From Streptomyces sp. G44 (GTDB taxonomy: Bacteria > Actinomycetota > Actinomycetes > Streptomycetales > Streptomycetaceae), in the NCBI RefSeq assembly GCF_016905445.1, contig NZ_JAFEXF010000014.1, positions 1 through 64,000 of the forward strand: a DNA stretch of 64,000 nt, read 5' to 3'. How positions within the stretch are numbered: position 1 is the first letter of the stretch; every line of letters starts with the position of its first letter. Positions 52,143 to 60,545 of the stretch are shown here, piece by piece. The notes beneath the pieces were generated by a model, which saw only the letters and a program-made list of their open reading frames with translations, searched no databases and was not told the origin of the DNA. A program made the position numbers and the translations under genes.

Positions 52143-53402
52143 ATGGCTGCGGGATACGCGGAGATCCTCCGGACGCGACACGCGACACGGCTGCTCGCCG
52201 GGACGCTGGTGGGCCGGCTGCCCAACGCCACGGCCGCGATCGCCATCGTGCTGTTCATCAGGGCCGAGGGTGGCACCTACAGCCTGGCCGGGGCGCTCGC
52301 CGCGGTGTACGGCGTGGCCAACGCCGTCGGGCAGCCGCTGCTCGGACGCCTCGTCGACCTGCACGGCCAGCCGCGCGTCCAGCTCCCCGCGGCCCTGCTC
52401 TCCGCGCTCGGCATGGCGGCCTTCGCCTTCACCGGCCCCGACCGGCTGGCCCTCGCCTATGTCGCGGTGGGCGCCGCGGGACTGTTCACCCCGCCCCTGG
52501 AAGGCGGCCTGCGCGCCCTGTGGCCGAGCGTTCTCGGCAAGGAGGAGCAGGTCCACGCGGCGTACGCCATGGACGCCATCGCCCAGGAGGTCATGTTCAC
52601 CGTGGGACCGCTGCTCGTCACGGGCTGCGTGGCCCTGTGGTCGGAGCAGGCGGCGCTGCTCGTCGTGAACGCCGTGGGTGTGCTCGGCGCCCTCTCCGTG
52701 GTGGTGTCGGAGCCCTCGCGGGCGTGGCGCTCGGCGCCCCGCGAGGCGCACTGGCTCGGCGCCCTGCGGTCGCCGGGGCTCCTCGCGCTGCTCGGCGCGT
52801 TCCTCTTCATCGGCATGGCGCTCGGTTCCATCACCGTGGCCGCCGTGTCGTACGCGGACGGGCACGGCGGCGACGCGGTGTACGGCTGGATGATGGCGGC
52901 GGTCGGTCTCGGCGCGCTGGTCGGCGGCTCCGTCTACGGCGCGCGGCAGTGGGCCGGCGTACCGGAGAGGCGCCTGAGCGTCCTGGTGGCCCTCCTCGCC
53001 GTCTGTTACGTGCCCTTGACGCTGGTGCCCGGCGCGCCCGCGATGACCGCGCTCTCCGCTCTCGCGGGGGTCTTCCTCGCGCCGTCGCTGGCCTGCGCCT
53101 TCATCATCGTCGACCGGCACGCCCCGCGCGGGACCGTCACCGAGGCGTTCTCCTGGCTCGTGACGACGTTCACCGTCGGGGCCTCGCTCGGAACTGCCGC
53201 CGCGGGGCCCGTCGTCGAGTGGGGCGGGACCAGGGGCGGATTCGCCGTTCCCGGGCTCGCGGGAGCGGCCGCGCTGCTGGTTCTGCTGGCCACCGCTCGG
53301 GTACTGGTTCCGGCCCGTGCAACAGGGATCGTTGCGGGTTCATCGGAAAATGATCGAAACGGTGCCGTCGAACCCGGTTTCAGTGCCGGGCATCAGGCGT
53401 AA
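52143..53402 (+). CDS. Major facilitator superfamily transporter
   Basis: About 419 residues with roughly twelve hydrophobic helices. Typical features are 'QPLLGRLVDLHGQPRVQLPAAL' (the loop 2-3 motif) and a second half starting near 'SPGLLALLGAFLFIGMAL'. The ATG at 52143 ('MAAGYAEILRTRHA') is preferred to 52122. The C-terminus is a short hydrophilic tail ending just before pafA, whose -10 box overlaps this stop codon. The substrate is unknown; control by the divergent LacI-type regulator is likely. Confidence 0.88.
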   Translation: MAAGYAEILRTRHATRLLAGTLVGRLPNATAAIAIVLFIRAEGGTYSLAGALAAVYGVANAVGQPLLGRLVDLHGQPRVQLPAALLSALGMAAFAFTGPDRLALAYVAVGAAGLFTPPLEGGLRALWPSVLGKEEQVHAAYAMDAIAQEVMFTVGPLLVTGCVALWSEQAALLVVNAVGVLGALSVVVSEPSRAWRSAPREAHWLGALRSPGLLALLGAFLFIGMALGSITVAAVSYADGHGGDAVYGWMMAAVGLGALVGGSVYGARQWAGVPERRLSVLVALLAVCYVPLTLVPGAPAMTALSALAGVFLAPSLACAFIIVDRHAPRGTVTEAFSWLVTTFTVGASLGTAAAGPVVEWGGTRGGFAVPGLAGAAALLVLLATARVLVPARATGIVAGSSENDRNGAVEPGFSAGHQA

Positions 53403-53405
53403 TGT
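53400..53405 (+). promoter_or_regulatory. Leaderless -10 of pafA overlapping the MFS stop
   Basis: TAATGT at 53400-53405, six bases, then the ATG at 53412. The first three bases are also the MFS stop codon. This gives pafA a promoter of its own downstream of the inserted transporter pair. Confidence 0.55.
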
Positions 53406-53411
53406 TCAGTC

Positions 53412-54773
53412 ATGGACCGCCGCATTTTCGGGCTGGAGAACGAGTACGGCGTCACGTGCACGTTCAGGGGACAGCGCCGCCTGTCGCCTGACGAGGTGGC
53501 GCGCTACCTCTTCCGCCGTGTTGTGTCATGGGGCCGCAGCAGCAACGTCTTTCTGCGGAACGGCGCCCGCCTCTATCTTGACGTGGGGTCACATCCGGAA
53601 TACGCCACACCCGAATGTGACAACGTGACCGAGCTGGTCACCCACGACAAAGCAGGGGAGCGCATTCTCGAAGGCCTGCTCGTCGACGCCGAACGCCGCC
53701 TGCACGAGGAGGGAATCGCGGGCGACGTCTATCTCTTCAAGAACAACACCGACTCGGCGGGAAACTCCTACGGCTGCCACGAGAACTACCTGGTGGCCCG
53801 GCACGGAGAGTTCTCCCGGCTCGCGGACATCCTCATTCCGTTCCTCGTGACCCGGCAACTGCTGTGCGGCGCCGGCAAGGTGCTCCAGACGCCGCGCGGC
53901 GCCGTGTACTGCGTCAGCCAGCGCGCCGAGCACATCTGGGAAGGGGTCTCGTCCGCGACCACCCGCTCCCGGCCGATCATCAACACCCGCGACGAACCGC
54001 ACGCGGACGCCGAGCGCTACCGCAGGCTCCACGTCATCGTCGGCGACTCGAACATGTCCGAGACGACCATGCTCCTCAAGGTCGGCGCCACCGACCTGGT
54101 GCTGCGCATGATCGAGGCCGGCACGGTCATGCGCGACCTCACCCTGGAGAACCCCATCCGGGCCATCCGCGAGGTCAGCCACGACATCACGGGCCGCCGC
54201 AAGGTGCGCCTGGCCAGCGGCCGCGAGGCGTCCGCCCTGGAGGTGCAGCGCGAGTACTACGAGAAGGCGGTGGACTTCGTCGACCGCCGCGGCATCCGCA
54301 CCGGCACCGTCGAGCAGGTGCTCGAACTGTGGGGCCGCACGCTGGACGCGATCGAGTCCGAGGACCTCGACCGCATCGGCACCGAGATCGACTGGGTCAT
54401 GAAGTACAAGCTCATCGAGCGGTACCGCGCCAAGAACAACATGACCATGTCGCATCCGCGGGTCGCCCAGATAGACCTCGCCTACCACGACATCCACCGC
54501 CGCCGAGGCCTGTACTACCTCCTGGAGAAGAAGGGCCAAGCCGCCCGGATCTGCAACGACTTGAAGATCTTCGAAGGCAAGTCGGTGCCTCCGCAGACCA
54601 CCCGGGCCCGGCTGCGCGGCGACTTCATCCGGCGCGCCCAGGAGCAGCGCCGTGATTTCACGGTCGACTGGGTGCACCTCAAGCTGAACGACCAGGCGCA
54701 GCGCACCGTGTTGTGCAAGGACCCCTTCCGGTCGGTGGACGACCGGGTGGAGAAGCTCATCGCCGGGATGTGA
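53412..54773 (+). CDS. pafA: Pup ligase PafA
   Basis: A 453-residue glutamine-synthetase-like ligase that joins deamidated Pup to target lysines with ATP. '[18 protein letters not shown]' is diagnostic. '[21 protein letters not shown]' and '[21 protein letters not shown]' are shared with Dop but the Dop-specific insertion near the N-terminus is absent. It is separated from prcA by the lacI/MFS pair. A small hairpin (GGCCCTC/GAGGGCC, 54814-54831) follows. Confidence 0.97.
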   Translation: MDRRIFGLENEYGVTCTFRGQRRLSPDEVARYLFRRVVSWGRSSNVFLRNGARLYLDVGSHPEYATPECDNVTELVTHDKAGERILEGLLVDAERRLHEEGIAGDVYLFKNNTDSAGNSYGCHENYLVARHGEFSRLADILIPFLVTRQLLCGAGKVLQTPRGAVYCVSQRAEHIWEGVSSATTRSRPIINTRDEPHADAERYRRLHVIVGDSNMSETTMLLKVGATDLVLRMIEAGTVMRDLTLENPIRAIREVSHDITGRRKVRLASGREASALEVQREYYEKAVDFVDRRGIRTGTVEQVLELWGRTLDAIESEDLDRIGTEIDWVMKYKLIERYRAKNNMTMSHPRVAQIDLAYHDIHRRRGLYYLLEKKGQAARICNDLKIFEGKSVPPQTTRARLRGDFIRRAQEQRRDFTVDWVHLKLNDQAQRTVLCKDPFRSVDDRVEKLIAGM

Positions 54774-54813
54774 CCCGTCCGGGACGGGACCCATCCGGAA
54801 GGTGCCCCGGTGA

Positions 54814-54831
54814 GGCCCTCTTGTGAGGGCC
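54814..54831 (+). terminator. Hairpin after pafA
   Basis: GGCCCTC (54814-54820) and GAGGGCC (54825-54831) form a seven-base-pair stem with a TTGT loop, 41 bases after the pafA stop. Confidence 0.6.
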
Positions 54832-54957
54832 GTGTGAGGCAAGCGGCGTTGTGGGAACGCAACGCGGGCGCCGTACGTTCCTCGTGCGGCGCCCTTCTCA
54901 CGCCGTAGAGTTGCGCGCACGCCAACCCACAAGATCGACCGATACGAGGCCCCCACC

Positions 54958-55956
54958 GTGCGCCGACGCTCACTCCTTCTTGCCGTCCCGGCCGGCCTGC
55001 TCACGCTGGCAGGCTGCGGTGACGACAAGGCCGACAAGGCCAAGTCCAAGCCCAGCGACAGTCCGACCAACTCCCCGTCGGCCGCGCCGACGGGGAAGAT
55101 CGTCAGCGGGCCGGTGCCCGAGATCACCAAGGGCACGAAGTTCGGCCAGAAGCCGACCGTCGCCAAGGGCCCCGGCAAGGCGTCCCCCGACCTCGCGGTC
55201 AAGACCCTGATCGAGGGCAAGGGCAAGGAGGTGGCCAAGGGGGACTACCTCCAGGCCCACTACCTCGGCCAGATCTGGGCGACGGCGAAGGTCTTCGACA
55301 ACTCCTACGACCGGGGCAACCCCACGGTCTTCCCGATCGGTGTCGGCCAGGTCATCCCGGGCTGGGACCAGGCGCTCGTCGGCAAGAAGCTCGACAGCCG
55401 CGTGGAGCTCGCCATCCCCCCGAAGATGGGCTATGGCGAGGAGGGCAACAAGCAGGCGGGCATCAAGGGCTCCGACACGCTGGTGTTCGTCGTCGACCTG
55501 GTGAACAGCTTCAACGCCAAGAGCTCGGTCAAGGGCCAGGAGGTCGCGCAGTCCAACAAGGACCTGCCCAAGATCGGCACGAACACCGACGGCAAGGCCC
55601 CCTCGATCGACGTGCCGAAGACCGACGCGCCGAAGAAGCTCGTCTCCTCGTACGTGCTGGAGGGCGACGGCGACAAGATCAAGGAAACCGACAGCGTGCT
55701 CTGCCAGTACAAGGGCGTGCTCTGGGTGGACGGCAAGGAGTTCGACTCCTCGTACAAGAGCGGCCGGCTCGCCCAGTTCCAGCTGGCGCAGGTCGTCAAG
55801 GGCTGGGCGCAGGGCCTGACGGGCAAGAAGGTCGGCAGCCGCGTCCTCATCGTCATCCCGCCGGAGCTGGGCTACGGCGACCAGCCGCCGCAGAACAGCT
55901 CCATCAAGAAGGACTCCACGCTGGTCTTCTGCGTGGACATCCTCGCGAAGGCATGA
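54958..55956 (+). CDS. FKBP-type peptidyl-prolyl isomerase lipoprotein, two domains
   Basis: 332 residues. A lipoprotein signal ends in 'LLTLAGCGDD'. Two FKBP domains follow a Ser/Pro/Lys linker. The first (about 75-180) has 'HYLGQIWATAKVFDNSYDRG' and 'VIPGWDQALVGKKLDSRVE'; the second (about 230-332) has 'CQYKGVLWVDGKEFDSSY' and 'ELGYGDQPPQNSSIK'. It should assist folding outside the membrane. GTG start. A single-domain FKBP gene follows after 58 bases. Confidence 0.93.
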   Translation: MRRRSLLLAVPAGLLTLAGCGDDKADKAKSKPSDSPTNSPSAAPTGKIVSGPVPEITKGTKFGQKPTVAKGPGKASPDLAVKTLIEGKGKEVAKGDYLQAHYLGQIWATAKVFDNSYDRGNPTVFPIGVGQVIPGWDQALVGKKLDSRVELAIPPKMGYGEEGNKQAGIKGSDTLVFVVDLVNSFNAKSSVKGQEVAQSNKDLPKIGTNTDGKAPSIDVPKTDAPKKLVSSYVLEGDGDKIKETDSVLCQYKGVLWVDGKEFDSSYKSGRLAQFQLAQVVKGWAQGLTGKKVGSRVLIVIPPELGYGDQPPQNSSIKKDSTLVFCVDILAKA

Positions 55957-56014
55957 CCCCTTCGGGGATGTAAGACTGTCCGCGCTGACTTTCCGTACCA
56001 AGCAGGAGCATGTT

Positions 56015-56389
56015 GTGAGCATTGACAAGCCCGAGGTCGACTTCCCGGGTGGCGAGCCGCCGGCCGAGCTGAAGATCAGGGACATCTGGGAGGGCGACGG
56101 CCCGGTCGCCAAGGCGGGCGACCGCGTCAAGGTCCACTACGTGGGCGTGGCCTTCAGCACGGGCGAGGAGTTCGACGCCAGCTGGAACCGCGGCACGCCG
56201 CTGCAGTTCGAGCTCGGCGCCGGCCAGGTCATCGCCGGCTGGGACCAGGGCGTGCAGGGCATGAAGGTCGGTGGCCGCCGCGAGCTGATCATCCCGGCCC
56301 GCCTCGCGTACGGCGACAGCGGCGCCGGTGGCGGCCGCATCGCCCCCGGCGAGACGCTGATCTTCGTCTGCGACCTGGTCGCCGTCTGA
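56015..56389 (+). CDS. FKBP-type peptidyl-prolyl isomerase, cytosolic
   Basis: A 124-residue single FKBP domain with all core residues: 'VKVHYVGVAFSTGEEFDASW', 'VIAGWDQGVQGMKVGGRREL', 'YGDSGAGGGRIAPGETLIF'. No signal peptide. The GTG has AGGAGCATGTT upstream. It forms a pair with the lipoprotein FKBP, and a 14-bp hairpin ends it. Confidence 0.94.
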   Translation: MSIDKPEVDFPGGEPPAELKIRDIWEGDGPVAKAGDRVKVHYVGVAFSTGEEFDASWNRGTPLQFELGAGQVIAGWDQGVQGMKVGGRRELIIPARLAYGDSGAGGGRIAPGETLIFVCDLVAV

Positions 56390-56415
56390 GCACGTCGTCG
56401 ACCTGATCCTTTCGC

Positions 56416-56448
56416 AGAGGGCCCATGCCTGTCCGGCATGGGCCCTCT
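56416..56448 (+). terminator. Terminator hairpin after the FKBP gene
   Basis: AGAGGGCCCATGCC (56416-56429) pairs perfectly with 56435-56448 around five bases. Confidence 0.85.
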
Positions 56449-56580
56449 CGCCTCCCGCCGCCGCCCTCGACGGAATCGCGCTCGGCGTGTCCCCTTGATC
56501 CCCGGCTTTTGCCCGGACACCCCGGGGCGGTACGGTCATCGGTCGGAAGCACCATGTGTAAAGGCCGAGAAAGGGCGTCG

Positions 56581-57534
56581 ATGGCCATTGCCAAGGCCGA
56601 GCGGCTCATGAATCTTGCGTTGTGCCTGCTCGGGACCCGGCGGCCGCTCAGCAAGCGGGAGCTGCGCGAGTCCATCGAGGCCTACCTGGAAGCGGGATCG
56701 GATGACTCCTTCAACCGGATGTTCGAGCGCGACAAGGACGACCTGCGCGAGCTGGGCCTGGTCATCGAGACCGTCGAGAACCTCGACGGCGAGGTCGGCT
56801 ACCTCGCCCGGCGCGACAGCAACCGCCTGCCGCCCATCACCATCGACGCCGAGGAGGCCGCCGCCCTCGGCCTCGCCGCCAAGGTCTGGCAGCAGGCCCG
56901 CCTCGCCGGAGCCGCCAGCGGCGCCCTTCAGAAGCTGCGCGCCGCCGGCCTGCCCGAGGACGCCGATGTGTACGGGTCGCACAGCGCCCTGGAGCCCCGC
57001 ATCCCCGCGCACGAGGCGGCCTTCGAGCCGCTGATGCTCGCCTGCCGCGACCGCCGCCCCGTCGTCTTCGACTACCGCAAGGCCACCGCCGCCCGCCCCG
57101 AGCAGCGCCACGTCGAGCCCTGGGCGCTCGAGTGCTGGCGCGGCCACTGGTACCTCGCGGGCTGGGACCGCGACCGGGGCGCCGAGCGCGTCTTCCGCCT
57201 CTCGCGGATCACCGGCAAGGTGCGCGCCCGCGCGGGCAAGTACACCGCCGACGTCCCGGACGTCGTCACGGTCCGCGAGACCGTCGCGAGCTGGGCGGGG
57301 GAGAGCGCCGACCGCACGGCCCGGATCAGGCTGCGCTCGGGGGCGGGCTACCCGCTGCGCGCCAAGGCCGCCTCGGTGCGGGAACTGGGCGAGGGCTGGG
57401 ACGAGTTGGAGATCCCGTACGGCCACGGTCTCGACGCCTGGCTGGTGGAGTTCGGGCCCGACGTGGTGGTCCTGGAGCCCGCCGAGCTGCGGGCTGACGT
57501 CGTGGACCGGCTGCGCGCCGTGGCCAAGGGCTGA
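56581..57534 (+). CDS. pafB: WYL-domain transcription regulator PafB
   Basis: 317 residues. An N-terminal winged helix ('ERLMNLALCLLGTRRPLSKREL', 'DSFNRMFERDKDDLRELGL') is followed by a WYL domain ('VEPWALECWRGHWYLAGWD') and a C-terminal WCX extension. In mycobacteria PafB and PafC activate the LexA/RecA-independent DNA-damage response as a heterodimer. The ATG at 56581 follows AAAGGG. The next gene begins 15 bases after the stop. Confidence 0.94.
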   Translation: MAIAKAERLMNLALCLLGTRRPLSKRELRESIEAYLEAGSDDSFNRMFERDKDDLRELGLVIETVENLDGEVGYLARRDSNRLPPITIDAEEAAALGLAAKVWQQARLAGAASGALQKLRAAGLPEDADVYGSHSALEPRIPAHEAAFEPLMLACRDRRPVVFDYRKATAARPEQRHVEPWALECWRGHWYLAGWDRDRGAERVFRLSRITGKVRARAGKYTADVPDVVTVRETVASWAGESADRTARIRLRSGAGYPLRAKAASVRELGEGWDELEIPYGHGLDAWLVEFGPDVVVLEPAELRADVVDRLRAVAKG

Positions 57535-57549
57535 GGGGGACGGAAGAGC

Positions 57550-58569
57550 ATGGCCTCGAACGCCATCGACCAGACGCGGCGGATGCTGTCGCTGGTGACC
57601 TATCTGCGCGAGCGCCCCGGCGCCCACGTCGGCGACGTCGCCCGCGCCTTCGGCATCACCCCGGACGAGCTGATCTCCGACCTCGACGTGCTGCCCATGT
57701 GCGGGACCAGCTTCCGCGGCGGCGACCTGCTCGACATCGACACCGACGGCGACCGCATCTGGTGGCACAACCCCGACGACGTGGCGGCCCCGCTGCGGCT
57801 CGCCGCCGACGAGGCGACGGCGCTCCTGGTGGCCGCCCGCGCGGTGGCCACCCTGCCCGGCCTGCGCGAGAGCGACCGGCTCGCCCTGCTGCGCGCCACC
57901 GCGAAGCTGGAGACCGCGGCCGGCGAGGCGGCGGGCGCCAGCTCCCGGCTTTCGGTGACCTTCGAGTCCGAGGGCGGCGTCTTCGCCGACGTCGACCGGG
58001 CCATCTCCGAGCGCCGCAGGCTCTGGATCCGCTACTACTCGCCCGCCCGCGACGAGGTCACCGAGCGCGAGATCGACCCGATCCGCCTGGTGAGCGTCGG
58101 ACACACGTACGTAGAGGCGTGGTGCCGCCGCTCCGAGGCGCGCCGCACCTTCCGCCTGGACCGCGTCGCCGAGATCAAGATCCTCGACGAGCCGTCCGCG
58201 CCGCCCGAGGTCGAGATGCGTGACCTCTCCGAAGGGCTCGTGCAGCCCGCCGCCGAGGACCCCGAGGTCGTCGTCGAGGTCGGCCCCGGCGGTCGCTGGG
58301 TCGCCGAGTACTACCCCCACGACAGCGCGGAGGAGCTGCCGGACGGCGGCCTGCGGATCACCCTGCGCACCCCGGAACCCGCCTCGCTGCGCCGTCTCGC
58401 GTTGCGGCTCGGCAGGGACGGCCGGATCGTCTCGCCGGCCCAGCTCGCCGACAGCGCCCGGCGGGCGGCCCGCGAGGCCCTCGCGGCCTACGGCCAGGAC
58501 AGCCCCCAGGACAGCGGCCAGGCCCACGACCCCGACAGCGACCACGACCGGCAGGAGCAAGGGCGTTGA
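57550..58569 (+). CDS. pafC: WYL-domain transcription regulator PafC
   Basis: A 339-residue partner and paralogue of PafB. Helix-turn-helix 'VGDVARAFGITPDELISDLDVL', WYL domain 'IDPIRLVSVGHTYVEAWCRRSEARRTFRLDRV', and a WCX region. The last 30 residues are Asp/Ser/Gln-rich. A GGGACGGAAGAG site precedes the ATG. The stop overlaps a TTG that may start the next small gene. Confidence 0.94.
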   Translation: MASNAIDQTRRMLSLVTYLRERPGAHVGDVARAFGITPDELISDLDVLPMCGTSFRGGDLLDIDTDGDRIWWHNPDDVAAPLRLAADEATALLVAARAVATLPGLRESDRLALLRATAKLETAAGEAAGASSRLSVTFESEGGVFADVDRAISERRRLWIRYYSPARDEVTEREIDPIRLVSVGHTYVEAWCRRSEARRTFRLDRVAEIKILDEPSAPPEVEMRDLSEGLVQPAAEDPEVVVEVGPGGRWVAEYYPHDSAEELPDGGLRITLRTPEPASLRRLALRLGRDGRIVSPAQLADSARRAAREALAAYGQDSPQDSGQAHDPDSDHDRQEQGR

Positions 58570-58841
58570 GCGCACCGATCATCATGTCCGGACTGCCGGG
58601 AGTGCCGGCGCAGCGGCCCGCGCCCGTCCTCTTCACGGCCGCCTGCACCGAATGCCGCGCCCGCTTCGAACTCTCCGCCGGAGCGCTGCGCCTGGTGATG
58701 GGCGCCAGCCGCCGCACGACCTTCTACTCCTTCACCTGCCCCGAGTGCGGGGCCGCGGTGCGCAAGCCCGCGGGCGAGCGCATCGTCGAACTCCTCACCG
58801 GCGGCGGGGTGCGGACCCTGCGGCTGCACTCGACCGTCTAG
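58566..58841 (+). CDS. Small zinc-ribbon protein
   Basis: 91 residues from a TTG that overlaps the pafC stop (TTGA). Two Cys-x2-Cys pairs ('CTEC', residues 27-30, and 'CPEC', 58-61) form a likely zinc ribbon, with an Arg/Thr-rich linker between and 'GERIVELLTGGGVRTLRLHS' at the C-terminus. An in-frame ATG at 58584 is an alternative start. Coupling to pafC suggests a linked role. No specific family is recognised. Confidence 0.75.
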   Translation: MSAPIIMSGLPGVPAQRPAPVLFTAACTECRARFELSAGALRLVMGASRRTTFYSFTCPECGAAVRKPAGERIVELLTGGGVRTLRLHSTV

Positions 58842-58850
58842 GCTCGGCGC

Positions 58851-59048
58851 ATGTTCTGGGCGATGCTCGCGATCGCGGCGGGCTTTCTGGGCCTCGCCGT
58901 CCTCGGCGTGATGGCGGTCAAGGTCTTCGTGGAGGCACAACGCCTCGCACGTCAGGTGTCGGAGACGACACGGCAGATCAACCGGGCGGCCGAGGACCTG
59001 GAGAAGGCGGCGGCCACAGTGGCCCGTGCGGGACGAGAGACTCTCTAG
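58851..59048 (+). CDS. Small membrane protein with amphipathic helix
   Basis: 65 residues. One N-terminal transmembrane helix ('MLAIAAGFLGLAVLGVMAVKVF') is followed by a long charged helix ('AQRLARQVSETTRQINRAAE'), probably coiled coil. TAGGCT six bases before the ATG indicates a leaderless transcript. It sits 206 bases before tatA. The topology is like TatA/TatB, but the FG-x-K-K-L-P hinge is missing, so I do not call it a Tat protein. Confidence 0.8.
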   Translation: MFWAMLAIAAGFLGLAVLGVMAVKVFVEAQRLARQVSETTRQINRAAEDLEKAAATVARAGRETL

Positions 59049-59254
59049 CGTCCGCGACCTGTCGACCGGCCGAGACCGGCGGGTACGCTGAGATCGCGGC
59101 CCGTATCGAGGCGGGGGGCCGCACTCGGAGTACGCGCGGGGATTGCCGGGCGTTTACCCCGGGGGGTTACGATCGCTGACAGCGGAGATCGGATGTATGT
59201 CCGGTCTGCCTAGCAACCAGACTCCTGTCGCCTCGGTGAAGAAGGTAAACAGCT

Positions 59255-59536
59255 ATGGGTAGGCTCGGCCCCACCGAGATCATTCTCATCCTCGTCGTCA
59301 TCGTCCTGCTGTTCGGTGCCAAGAAGCTGCCCGACATGGCGCGCTCCCTCGGCAAGTCGGCCCGCATCCTCAAGAGCGAGGCCAAGGCGATGAAGTCCGA
59401 GAGCAAGGACGACGCCGCCGCTCCGGCCGACCCGCCGAGCGACCCGGTCGTCCCGCAGCGCACGATCCAGGCGGCCCCCGGCGACGTGACCAGCTCGCGC
59501 CCGGTCACCGAGCCGACCGACACGACGAAGCGCTGA
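59255..59536 (+). CDS. tatA: Sec-independent protein translocase subunit TatA
   Basis: 93 residues. A single transmembrane helix ('[13 protein letters not shown]') is followed by the hinge '[16 protein letters not shown]' and an amphipathic helix, then a Pro/Thr-rich disordered tail. It oligomerises to pass folded twin-arginine proteins. It is transcribed with tatC, 47 bases downstream. Candidate -10 TACGAT at 59168-59173. Confidence 0.96.
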   Translation: MGRLGPTEIILILVVIVLLFGAKKLPDMARSLGKSARILKSEAKAMKSESKDDAAAPADPPSDPVVPQRTIQAAPGDVTSSRPVTEPTDTTKR

Positions 59537-59583
59537 TCCAAGGCCGGCGACGGCCGGCCTGCCGCACGAGATGAGGACGTGGG

Positions 59584-60522
59584 TTGCTCAAGTCTGCCCG
59601 CAAGAAGGAGAAGGACCCCGAGGGACGGATGCCCCTCGCGGAGCACCTTCGCGAGCTCCGCAACCGGCTCGCCAAGGGGCTCCTCGCCATCACGGTCGTG
59701 TCGGTCGTGGCGGCTTTCTACAGCCAGGACCTGATGGAGTTCCTGGCTGATCCCGTGCCGCGCTGCGAGCCCGGCATGAAGGTGACCGGCGGTCACTGCG
59801 CGAAGGTGACGTTCAACGACCTGCTGTCGCCCTTCACCACCACGGTGAAGGTCAGCCTCATGGTCGGCATCATCGTGTCCAGCCCGGTCTGGCTCTACCA
59901 GCTGTGGGCGTTCGTCGCCCCCGGCCTGCACAAGCACGAGCGGAAGTACACCTACTGGTTCGTCGCCGCCGCCGTGCCGCTCTTCTTCGGAGGCGCCTGG
60001 CTGGCGTACACGATCCTCCCGGTCAGCATGCGCGTCCTGCTCGGCATCACGCCGGACGGGGCCGAGAACCTCCTCCCGATGGACACGATCCTCGACTTCA
60101 CCGTCCGGATGGTCCTCATCTTCGGCATCTCGTTCGAGCTGCCGCTGCTCCTGGTGATGCTCAACATGACGGGCATGGTCACCGGCCGCCGCATGGCGAC
60201 CTGGTGGCGCGGCGTCGTCATGGGCGTCTTCATCTTCGGCGCCGTGGCGACCCCGACCACCGACCCGGTCGGCATGATCGCGCTCGCGGGACCGATCGTC
60301 GTCCTCTACTTCATGGCCGTCGGCATCTCCCTCCTGAACGACGGGCGCCGCCGCCGCAACGACCCGGACGCCGAGCTCGACGACGACGAGGCCTCCGCGA
60401 TCGACCTCACCCCCGAGGCCATCGGCGGGATCGAGCCCGTCTCCTCGGCCAAGGCACTGCCCGAGCAGGCGGGCACCGGCCGGGCCGACCACCGCGTCAA
60501 CGGTTTCGACGACGTGACGTGA
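59584..60522 (+). CDS. tatC: Sec-independent protein translocase subunit TatC
   Basis: A 312-residue polytopic receptor for twin-arginine signal peptides. 'MPLAEHLRELRNRLAKGLLA' is the conserved cytosolic N-terminus. Six membrane segments include 'SPVWLYQLWAFVAPGLHKHE' and 'DFTVRMVLIFGISFELPLLL'. A longer than usual loop with two cysteines ('PRCEPGMKVTGGHC') lies outside after the first helix. Start is TTG at 59584. The acidic C-terminal tail is disordered. No tatB gene is adjacent. Confidence 0.95.
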   Translation: MLKSARKKEKDPEGRMPLAEHLRELRNRLAKGLLAITVVSVVAAFYSQDLMEFLADPVPRCEPGMKVTGGHCAKVTFNDLLSPFTTTVKVSLMVGIIVSSPVWLYQLWAFVAPGLHKHERKYTYWFVAAAVPLFFGGAWLAYTILPVSMRVLLGITPDGAENLLPMDTILDFTVRMVLIFGISFELPLLLVMLNMTGMVTGRRMATWWRGVVMGVFIFGAVATPTTDPVGMIALAGPIVVLYFMAVGISLLNDGRRRRNDPDAELDDDEASAIDLTPEAIGGIEPVSSAKALPEQAGTGRADHRVNGFDDVT

Positions 60523-60545
60523 CCTGACCTTGTAGGGTCCCCGCC

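Noticed and set aside
50979..53120. 713-codon minus-strand frame covering the LacI and MFS genes
   Set aside because: Only the part from 52013 downward encodes the LacI protein; the upstream part is antisense to MFS and lacks protein features.
58851..59048. Calling the small membrane protein TatB
   Set aside because: The topology is similar, but the F-G-x-K-K-L-P hinge and Glu in the membrane helix are missing.
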